From CAYSFW01 sp050329935 (lineage in GTDB: Bacteria; Pseudomonadota; Gammaproteobacteria; UWMA-0217), in assembly GCA_050329935.1 (NCBI GenBank), contig JBHJOI010000112.1, forward strand, positions 1-35,615: a DNA stretch of 35,615 bases. The letters run 5' to 3'. Position numbers and translations under genes: made by a program. The notes beneath the pieces are model-generated. The model was not told the origin of the DNA, did no database searches, and saw only the letters and a program-made list of their open reading frames with translations. Below, in pieces: positions 25,241 to 31,279 of this stretch (positions are counted from its first letter, which is position 1; the number at the start of each line of letters is the position of its first letter).

Positions 25241-26662
25241 TCAGAGTCCTCTCGAAACGGCGAATGCTGCGGCGATGGCGGCAGCGATCTGGTGGTTGTT
25301 GCGGGGGGTGGAGTAATCCGTCAGCTCCGGATGATCCTCGACGAAGCTGGTCGTGAAACGCCCGGACTGAAACTCCTCATTGTCGAGAATCGCGAGGTGG
25401 TACGGAATCGTGGTCTTGATGCCATACAGCCCCACATCGTCAAGCGCGCGGCGGCCACGTGCGATCAACGCATCCCAGTTCAGCGCCCAGACGATCAGTT
25501 TGGCACACATCGAATCGTAATAGGGCGGGATTTCGTACCCGGTGTAGATCGCGGCGTCGCTGCGCACCCCCGGGCCGCCGGCGGCAAAATAACGGGTGAT
25601 CTTGCCGAACGACGGCAGAAAATCGTTTTGCGGATCCTCGGCATTGATCCGGAACTCCATCGCCCACCCGCGGCAGTGAATATCCTCCTGGCGCAGGCGC
25701 AGCGGCTCGCCCGACGCGATCCGCAACTGCTCCTGAACGATGTCGATACCCGTGACCATCTCGGTGACCGGGTGCTCGACCTGGACCCGTGTATTCATCT
25801 CCATGAAATAGAAGTTGTCCTCGTGATCCATCAAGAACTCGACGGTGCCGGCGTTGGTGTAGTTGACTGCCTGGGCCGCGCGCACCGCGAGCCGCCCGAT
25901 ATGCTCGCGCTGGGCCTGGGTCAGTTGCGGCGACGGCGCGATTTCCAGCAGCTTCTGATGCCGGCGCTGAATCGAGCAATCGCGCTCGAACAGGTGCACG
26001 ACATGGCCGTAGTGATCGCCCAGCACCTGCACCTCGATGTGGCGAGGATCGACGATCGCCTTTTCCAGAAACACCTCCGCGCTGCCGAAGGCCTTGGTCG
26101 CCTCCGAGATCACGCGCGGATAGCTGCGTATCAACTCCTGTTCGTTCTCGCACCGGCGGATCCCGCGGCCGCCGCCGCCATTGGTCGCCTTGAGCATCAC
26201 CGGGTAGCGAAATTCGGCCGCCAGTTCGATGGCCTGCTCGAGACTCTCCAGACTTTCCTCGCTGCCAGGAATCACCGGGACACCGGCGTTGATCATAGCC
26301 CGGCGGGCCTCGATCTTGTCGCCCATGCGCTGTATCACGGCCGCGCTCGGGCCGACGAAGATGATCTCCTCTTCGGCGCACTCGCGGGCCAGATCCGGAT
26401 TCTCCGACAGAAACCCGTAGCCCGGATGGAGTGCGTCGCAACCGGCCTCGTTGGCGATGTTGACGATGCGGTGGATATTCAGATAACCCTTTTGCTGCGC
26501 GGGGCCAAGGTAATACGACTCATCTGCCTTTTTGACATGCAGGCTGTGGCGATCAGCGTCGGTAAAGATCGCGACGGAAGCGATGCCTGCCTCCTTGCAA
26601 GCGCGGATGATGCGAACGGCGATTTCGCCGCGGTTGGCGATGAGCAGCTTGGTGATCTTCAT
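25241..26662 (-). CDS. pycA: Pyruvate carboxylase subunit A (biotin carboxylase)
   Basis: The 473-residue ATP-grasp enzyme carries LLIANRGEIAVRIIRACKE at the start, HPGYGFLSEN, the glycine-rich ATP loop KATNGGGGRG, EMNTRVQVEHPVTE and GWAMEFRINAEDP. It carboxylates the biotin on PycB at the expense of ATP. The gene resembles accC of acetyl-CoA carboxylase, but its partner is a carboxyltransferase/biotin carrier of pyruvate carboxylase type, so the anaplerotic role is preferred. AAAGGGGAA lies just upstream of the ATG at 26662. It is the first gene of pycA-pycB-maf, with a weak candidate promoter at 26703-26730, and diverges from yceD. Confidence 0.87.
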   Translation of the reverse strand: MKITKLLIANRGEIAVRIIRACKEAGIASVAIFTDADRHSLHVKKADESYYLGPAQQKGYLNIHRIVNIANEAGCDALHPGYGFLSENPDLARECAEEEIIFVGPSAAVIQRMGDKIEARRAMINAGVPVIPGSEESLESLEQAIELAAEFRYPVMLKATNGGGGRGIRRCENEQELIRSYPRVISEATKAFGSAEVFLEKAIVDPRHIEVQVLGDHYGHVVHLFERDCSIQRRHQKLLEIAPSPQLTQAQREHIGRLAVRAAQAVNYTNAGTVEFLMDHEDNFYFMEMNTRVQVEHPVTEMVTGIDIVQEQLRIASGEPLRLRQEDIHCRGWAMEFRINAEDPQNDFLPSFGKITRYFAAGGPGVRSDAAIYTGYEIPPYYDSMCAKLIVWALNWDALIARGRRALDDVGLYGIKTTIPYHLAILDNEEFQSGRFTTSFVEDHPELTDYSTPRNNHQIAAAIAAAFAVSRGL

Positions 26663-26702
26663 AGTTCCCCTTTGGCGGAAGCAGTTGGGGTGGGTCCGGG
26701 AG

Positions 26703-26730
26703 TATTTAAGCCATTAATCACGAAGTGTAA
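26703..26730 (-). promoter_or_regulatory. Candidate promoter for pycA-pycB-maf
   Basis: On the minus strand TTACAC (26730-26725) and TAAATA (26708-26703) are 16 bases apart, 40 bases before the pycA start codon. Both boxes match consensus only in part, so this is a suggestion. Confidence 0.35.
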
Positions 26731-26780
26731 GAGGATTGGTTTTACATGGGTAGCCCGTTGAGCGCGTAAGCGCGCCGCTT

Positions 26781-26810
26781 TTGACAGGATTTTCAAATTC
26801 GCAGTAAACT
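26781..26810 (+). promoter_or_regulatory. Sigma70 promoter directly upstream of yceD
   Basis: TTGACA (26781-26786) and TAAACT (26805-26810) are separated by 18 bases. The expected transcript start (about 26816-26820) falls at or next to the yceD start codon at 26820, which leaves almost no leader for a ribosome binding site. Confidence 0.65.
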
Positions 26811-26819
26811 CCCGCGCTT

Positions 26820-27344
26820 ATGTCCGGACATGTGCCAGAGCGCGTTGATCCTTTTACCTTGGCCGACAAGAGCGCGCGGCTCGAGGGCGCGTTGCCGTTG
26901 GCGCGCTTTGAGCGATTGAGCGCGGCGTTGGCCGATCCCCAGGGCGAGGCGCGGTTCCGTTTGGCGTTTCGCCATCTGGGCGCGGGGCGTTACCGGGTCA
27001 GCGGCGAGTTGGATGCGGACCTGACGCTACAGTGTCAGCGTTGCCTGAATCCGTTCGCGGCCAGGATTGAGAGTCGTTTCGAACTCGCCATGGTTGAGAG
27101 TGAAGAGGCGGCCGAACGGGCACTGGAGCAGGACGCGCTGGAATCCGTGATCGTGAACGAACAATCGCTCAGCGTCGTCGAGTTGCTGGAAGACGAGCTG
27201 TTGCTGGCGCTGCCGGCGATTCCGCGTCACCCCGAGGACGCCGCGGACTGCCATCCGCCGACCTTCACCCAGACCGAAACGGTGACGGAGACGCCCGCGA
27301 AGGCTAATCCGTTCGCGAGCCTGGCCAGCATCAAGAAGCATTGA
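26820..27344 (+). CDS. yceD: YceD (DUF177), 23S rRNA accumulation protein
   Basis: The 174-residue protein has the DUF177 features: LTLQCQRCLNPF with a CxxC pair, a central VNEQSLSVVELLEDELLLALP block and the C-terminal PNPFASLASIKKH. The family is linked to 23S rRNA and ribosomal protein L32 accumulation, and the gene is almost always followed by rpmF, as here. No purine-rich site precedes the ATG at 26820, and the promoter boxes end ten bases before it. The mRNA may be nearly leaderless. The next ATG in frame with a normal leader would remove conserved sequence. Confidence 0.88.
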   Translation: MSGHVPERVDPFTLADKSARLEGALPLARFERLSAALADPQGEARFRLAFRHLGAGRYRVSGELDADLTLQCQRCLNPFAARIESRFELAMVESEEAAERALEQDALESVIVNEQSLSVVELLEDELLLALPAIPRHPEDAADCHPPTFTQTETVTETPAKANPFASLASIKKH

Positions 27345-27389
27345 GTCCGTTAGATACGTAACTATTTGGTTTATATTGGAGTTTGAAGC

Positions 27390-27584
27390 ATGGCTGTACA
27401 GCAGAATCGTAAAACCCGTTCCAAACGCGGTATGCGTCGGGCACATGACGCACTCACCGCGCCCGCCCTGTCGGTGGACGCGTCGACCGGCGAAACCCAC
27501 CTTCGCCATCACGTCACGCCCGACGGTTTCTATCGCGGTCGTCAAGTCGTGCAAAAGCCGGTGACCGAGGAAGAGTCAGACTGA
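27390..27584 (+). CDS. rpmF: 50S ribosomal protein L32
   Basis: The 64-residue protein is bL32, recognised by MAVQQNRKTRSKRGMRRAHD and the following LSVDASTGETHLRHHV. The zinc-binding cysteines present in some L32 forms are absent, as is usual in Gammaproteobacteria. TTGGAG about ten bases upstream serves as ribosome site. The gene lies 45 bases after yceD, the standard yceD-rpmF-plsX-fabH order. A strong hairpin in the 224-base space before plsX may set different expression of the ribosomal protein and the lipid genes. Confidence 0.96.
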   Translation: MAVQQNRKTRSKRGMRRAHDALTAPALSVDASTGETHLRHHVTPDGFYRGRQVVQKPVTEEESD

Positions 27585-27605
27585 ATGCCGACCACCGGGT
27601 CATTC

Positions 27606-27632
27606 GCAACAGGCGCCACGAGCGCCTGTTGC
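27606..27632 (+). terminator. Perfect hairpin between rpmF and plsX, terminator or attenuator
   Basis: GCAACAGGCGC and GCGCCTGTTGC form a perfect 11-bp stem with a 5-base loop, 21 bases after the rpmF stop. The tail TGTTTAGG has only a short T-stretch. Partial termination would let more rpmF than plsX-fabH message accumulate, but this is inference. Confidence 0.6.
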
Positions 27633-27808
27633 TGTTTAGGCCTACCCGCGTCGACCCGAACGGCGCGTCGGCAAGGGCGCAATCTGGGTGGCGCGGCGTC
27701 CGAGGCTTTAACGACGAACACGTCGGCCCGTCAGCATAAGTCCGCGTTCGTTGATCCGAACAGACGGTTCATGCTCGCGATCGGCGCGTCGCTCGGGCGG
27801 TTCCGGAT

Positions 27809-28843
27809 ATGAAGCCGGGAGCGCCCCAGTCTGGGCCTATCCGTATCGCGCTCGACGCGATGGGCGGCGATTTTGGTCCCGCGGTCGTCGTGCCGGCCGC
27901 GGCACGTTCCTTACGCGAATTTGCCGACATCGAGCTGACCTTGGTCGGGGACGAAGCAGCGATCAATGCCTGCATGGCGGATCAACCGGGTATCGATCGC
28001 GCGCGGATCCGTATTCGACATGCGTCGCAGGTGGTCGGAATGGACGAGCAACCGGCCCAGGCGCTACGCAATAAAAAGGACTCGTCGATGCGGGTGAGCA
28101 TCGATCTGGTCAAGTCGAATACGGTGGGTGCCTGCGTCAGCGCCGGCAACACCGGAGCGTTGATGGCCACGGCAAAATTCGTATTGAAGACTCTCGCCGG
28201 CATCGACCGGCCGGCAATCATCACGGCCATCCCGTCCTTGCACGGGCACACCCACATTCTGGATCTCGGCGCCAACGTCGATTGTTCGGCCGAACAGCTC
28301 TATCAATTCGGCGTGATGGGCTCGGCATTGGCGGCGGCGGTCGACGGCAAGGCCGAACCACGTGTCGGATTGCTCAATGTCGGCTCGGAAGCCATCAAGG
28401 GGAACATGCAGGTCAAGCAAGCCGACCAATTGCTCGAGGCCAGCAAGCTCAACTACGTTGGCTTCGTCGAGGGCGACAGCATTTACCTCGCCGATGTTGA
28501 CGTGGTCGTCTGCGACGGTTTCGTCGGCAATGTCGCGCTCAAGACCAGTGAAGGGCTGGCCAAGATGATCTCGACCAATCTTAAGGGCGAGTTCATGCGC
28601 TCGCCACTGACCAAGCTGGCAGGGCTGGTCGCGCGACCGGTGCTGCAATCCTTTCGCCGTTCCATCGATCCCAGGCGTTACAATGGCGCCAGCCTGCTGG
28701 GATTGCAGGGCATCGTGATCAAAAGCCACGGTGGCGCCGACGAACTGGCCTTTGCCAACGCGATCAAGATCGCTCGGCTCGAAGTCCAACAGGCCATCCC
28801 GCAACGTATCGATGCCCTGGTCGAGCAGACCTTGGTATCCTGA
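27809..28843 (+). CDS. plsX: Phosphate acyltransferase PlsX
   Basis: The 344-residue enzyme makes acyl-phosphate from acyl-ACP, the first step of phospholipid synthesis with PlsY. Typical blocks are RIALDAMGGDFGP at the N-terminus, VSAGNTGALMATA, DLGANVDCSAEQL, NVGSEAIKGN, and VVCDGFVGNVALKTSEG. Length fits the family (about 340-360). The ATG at 27809 is preceded only by a weak site (CCGGAT). The first ten residues are non-conserved, so a slightly later start is possible. It leads directly to fabH, 13 bases downstream, linking fatty acid start-up with phospholipid assembly. Confidence 0.94.
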   Translation: MKPGAPQSGPIRIALDAMGGDFGPAVVVPAAARSLREFADIELTLVGDEAAINACMADQPGIDRARIRIRHASQVVGMDEQPAQALRNKKDSSMRVSIDLVKSNTVGACVSAGNTGALMATAKFVLKTLAGIDRPAIITAIPSLHGHTHILDLGANVDCSAEQLYQFGVMGSALAAAVDGKAEPRVGLLNVGSEAIKGNMQVKQADQLLEASKLNYVGFVEGDSIYLADVDVVVCDGFVGNVALKTSEGLAKMISTNLKGEFMRSPLTKLAGLVARPVLQSFRRSIDPRRYNGASLLGLQGIVIKSHGGADELAFANAIKIARLEVQQAIPQRIDALVEQTLVS

Positions 28844-28856
28844 GGATCAAAATTCA

Positions 28857-29822
28857 GTGTATTCACGCATTACCGGTACCGGCGGCTATTTACCCGAAAA
28901 GGTCCTGAGCAACAAGGACCTGGAAAAAATGGTCGACACCACGGACGACTGGATCTTCGACCGTACCGGAATCCGTAATCGGCATATTGCGGCGGAAGGT
29001 CAAACCACGACCGATCTGGCCGAAATCGCCGCGCGGCGCGCGCTCGAAATGGCCGGACGCGACCCCCAGGACATCGATCTGATTGTGCTGGCGACGACCA
29101 CGCCCGATCGCATCTTTCCGAGCTGCGCCTGTTTGTTGCAGCAGCGGCTCGATATCCACGGCTGCACCGCGTTCGACGTGCAAGCCGTGTGCACCGGCTC
29201 CGTCTACGCGCTGGGCGTCGCGGACAAATTCATTCGCTCCGGCACGCATCGCTGCGCGTTGGTCGTCGGGGCGGAAACGGTTTCCCGCATCATCGACTGG
29301 ACCGATCGCACGACCTGTGTGTTGTTCGGCGATGGCGCCGGCGCGGTGATACTCGAAGCCTCGGACGAACTCGGCATCCTCTCGACCCACCTGCACGCGG
29401 ACGGCAAATATGAGAGCCTGCTCAACGTCCCGTTTGGCGTCTCGCAGGGATACGAGCACCTGCTGCGGGGCGAAGCCTACATGCAAATGAAGGGAAACGA
29501 AGTTTTTCGTATGGCAGTCAATACGTTAGGACGTATTGTTGATGAAACACTTGAAGCCAATGGGCTCACCAAGTCGGATGTCGATTGGCTGGTGCCGCAT
29601 CAGGCCAACAACCGCATCATCGCCGCCACCGCCAAAAAGCTCGACATGCAGATGGACCACGTGGTCGTCACCGTCGAAGATCACGGCAACACCTCGGCGG
29701 CCTCGGTCCCGCTGGCGCTCGATACCGCAGTGCGCGACGGTCGCATCAAGCGCGGCGAAACCGTGCTGATGGAGGCCTTCGGCGGCGGCTTCACCTGGGG
29801 TTCCGTTTTACTTAAGTACTGA
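28857..29822 (+). CDS. fabH: Beta-ketoacyl-ACP synthase III
   Basis: The 321-residue FabH condenses acetyl-CoA with malonyl-ACP to start fatty acid synthesis. The catalytic triad is complete: Cys112 in QAVCTGSVYAL, His248 in VPHQANNRI and Asn278 in DHGNTSAAS. The glycine loop FGGGFTWGS lies near the end. The start is GTG at 28857, with GAGGA 10-15 bases upstream; the open frame before it overlaps plsX and is not homologous. The gene closes the yceD-rpmF-plsX-fabH group. In E. coli fabD and fabG follow, but here the next gene is a CYTH protein, so the rest of the fab cluster is elsewhere. Confidence 0.95.
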   Translation: MYSRITGTGGYLPEKVLSNKDLEKMVDTTDDWIFDRTGIRNRHIAAEGQTTTDLAEIAARRALEMAGRDPQDIDLIVLATTTPDRIFPSCACLLQQRLDIHGCTAFDVQAVCTGSVYALGVADKFIRSGTHRCALVVGAETVSRIIDWTDRTTCVLFGDGAGAVILEASDELGILSTHLHADGKYESLLNVPFGVSQGYEHLLRGEAYMQMKGNEVFRMAVNTLGRIVDETLEANGLTKSDVDWLVPHQANNRIIAATAKKLDMQMDHVVVTVEDHGNTSAASVPLALDTAVRDGRIKRGETVLMEAFGGGFTWGSVLLKY

Positions 29823-29833
29823 AATTGGGGGGG

Positions 29834-29859
29834 CCGCAAGCCGCTGTCGTCGGCTGCGG
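29834..29859 (+). terminator. Hairpin after fabH, possible terminator
   Basis: CCGCAAGCCG pairs with CGGCTGCGG (one bulged A) around a 7-base loop, 11 bases past the fabH stop. No T-run follows, so the call is weak. It would separate the lipid operon from the CYTH gene. Confidence 0.3.
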
Positions 29860-29921
29860 ATCCTGGGCGTTTGTGTCAAACTTCAGCGCACGGGCGACCC
29901 GATCCAGCGTCGCGAGGCGAC

Positions 29922-30395
29922 ATGGCACGAGAAATCGAACGCAAATTCCTCCTCAAGAACGACCACTGGCGAGCCCATGTGGTGCGTAGCGACCGTTTCG
30001 TTCAAGGCTACCTTTGCACCGGCGCCGAAGCGTCGAGTTCGGTGCGCGTGCGCATCGGCGGCGCGCTCGCATGGCTCAATATCAAGAGTCTAAGCATAGG
30101 AATTGAACGACTGGAATTCGAATATGAGATCCCGGTCACAGACGCGGAGGACATGATTGCGCAATTGTGTGAGGGTCCGCTAATCGAGAAAACGCGGTAC
30201 TTTGTCGAGTGCGCGGGACACCACTGGGAGATCGACGTATTCGAGGGCGAGAATGCGGGTCTTGAAGTGGCCGAGATCGAACTGACATCGCCGCAAGAGG
30301 TGGTCACGATTCCAGAGTGGATTGGGACTGAAGTCACAAACGATCTGAGGTACTACAACGCTTGTCTCGTAAAAAAACCGTTCAAGTCGTGGTGA
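29922..30395 (+). CDS. CYTH-domain protein, probable small inorganic triphosphatase
   Basis: The 157-residue protein opens with EIERKFL, the ExExK signature (Glu4, Glu6, Lys8) of the CYTH/triphosphate tunnel fold. Further tunnel residues are visible in SVRVRIGG, WLNIKS, FEYEIPV, EKTRYFV, WEIDVFEGENAGLEVAEIEL and RYYNACL. Length fits single-domain bacterial enzymes such as the Nitrosomonas triphosphatase (about 156 aa), which hydrolyse tripolyphosphate with Mg2+; thiamine triphosphatase or adenylate cyclase activity also occurs in the family. ATG at 29922 was preferred because homology begins there. Its context, between fabH and the uvrY-uvrC operon, gives no functional hint. Confidence 0.88.
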   Translation: MAREIERKFLLKNDHWRAHVVRSDRFVQGYLCTGAEASSSVRVRIGGALAWLNIKSLSIGIERLEFEYEIPVTDAEDMIAQLCEGPLIEKTRYFVECAGHHWEIDVFEGENAGLEVAEIELTSPQEVVTIPEWIGTEVTNDLRYYNACLVKKPFKSW

Positions 30396-30476
30396 GAACG
30401 GCGTCTCTTGTTCGATTAGGCGTTCGCTCTTAGCCTTCAATGCGACAGGACTTTTTTGACCAGGGAGACATTACGA

Positions 30477-31109
30477 ATGATTAACGTCATGTTGGCTGAT
30501 ATCAAGCCGCTGACCACCAAGGCCGTGCTCGACGAATTCGCCGAGCACGACATCCGCATCGTACGCCATTGCAAAACCAGTGAAGAGGTCATCACTGCGG
30601 TAAAGGATACCCCGCCAGACGTCGTCTTGATGTCATTGAATCTCGGCGGGCTTGGGGCCTTCGAGGCAATGGACTACCTCAAGATGAACTTTCCGCGCGT
30701 CGGGATCGTCATCCACCTCGTTCACTCCAACGGGCCGTTCGCCAAACGCCTGCTGCAGACCGGAGCAAGTGGTTTCGTCTCGCGCAACACGCCTTCGCAC
30801 GACATGGTCGAGGCGCTGCTCAGCGTCAAGCGCGGCGAGAAGTACATCAGCCCTGAAATCGCGCAAAAGATCGCGGTCTCGCTGTTGCCGGGCGGAGAAG
30901 TTTCGCCGCTCGACCGACTCTCCGAACGCGAGATGCAAGTCATGATCCAGCTCAGTCAGGGCGACACCGCGTTGCAGATCTCTAGCCGTCTGGCGTTGAG
31001 CCCGAAAACGGTCAGCACCTACAAGCATCGGGTGCGCGACAAGTTGCGGGTCGACGACACCCAGGAGATTTTCGCGCTCGCCGGGCTGCACGGCCTCGTG
31101 GAAAAGTAA
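30477..31109 (+). CDS. uvrY: UvrY/GacA-type LuxR-family regulator with degenerate receiver domain
   Basis: The 210-residue protein has a receiver domain (about 1-120) and a LuxR DNA-binding domain (about 148-208, LSEREMQVMIQLSQGD, LSPKTVSTYKHRVRDKL). Its place directly before uvrC-pgsA and features such as LLQTGASGF and GEKYISPEIAQKIA identify it as the UvrY/GacA orthologue that normally activates the small RNAs of the Csr/Rsm system. The receiver is unusual: the phosphorylated aspartate is Ser53 (PDVVLMS instead of PDVVLMD), one of the two metal-binding acids is lost (A-D8-I), the conserved Thr is His80 and the conserved Lys is Arg103. Control by phosphorylation is therefore unlikely. AGGGAGA (30462-30468) supports the ATG at 30477. 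Confidence 0.85.
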   Translation: MINVMLADIKPLTTKAVLDEFAEHDIRIVRHCKTSEEVITAVKDTPPDVVLMSLNLGGLGAFEAMDYLKMNFPRVGIVIHLVHSNGPFAKRLLQTGASGFVSRNTPSHDMVEALLSVKRGEKYISPEIAQKIAVSLLPGGEVSPLDRLSEREMQVMIQLSQGDTALQISSRLALSPKTVSTYKHRVRDKLRVDDTQEIFALAGLHGLVEK

Positions 31110-31135
31110 CCGCGCCCAGGGATTCTCATCCCCTC

Positions 31136-31168
31136 AGCGCGTGGCGAGCCATCGGCTCGCCACGCGCT
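31136..31168 (+). terminator. Perfect 15-bp hairpin between uvrY and uvrC
   Basis: AGCGCGTGGCGAGCC and GGCTCGCCACGCGCT form an uninterrupted stem with a 3-base loop, 26 bases after the uvrY stop. A smaller stem, GGGAT/ATCCC, lies just before it (31119-31132). No T-run follows. It may terminate part of the transcripts or protect the uvrY 3' end. Confidence 0.55.
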
Positions 31169-31279
31169 TCCGACTTCGCCTATCATGCGCGGATGCACAA
31201 CCACGCGCCGCACATCACCCCACACGCAACCGAACGCGCATCGGAAGCAAACGCACCGGCGGCCCCGACCGCGTAAGCG

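Noticed and set aside
23384..26662. Sodium-pumping oxaloacetate decarboxylase
   Set aside because: PycB resembles the decarboxylase alpha subunit, but no beta or gamma membrane subunit gene is present and a biotin carboxylase gene is directly upstream, which favours pyruvate carboxylase.
24962..26761. Plus-strand frame of 599 codons
   Set aside because: It lies entirely across from pycA and the start of pycB, whose products are clear enzymes; the peptide has no family pattern and arises from GC-biased codon positions.
27585..27812. Possible 75-codon gene between rpmF and plsX
   Set aside because: No ribosome site, no family pattern, and a perfect hairpin lies inside it; more likely a spacer.
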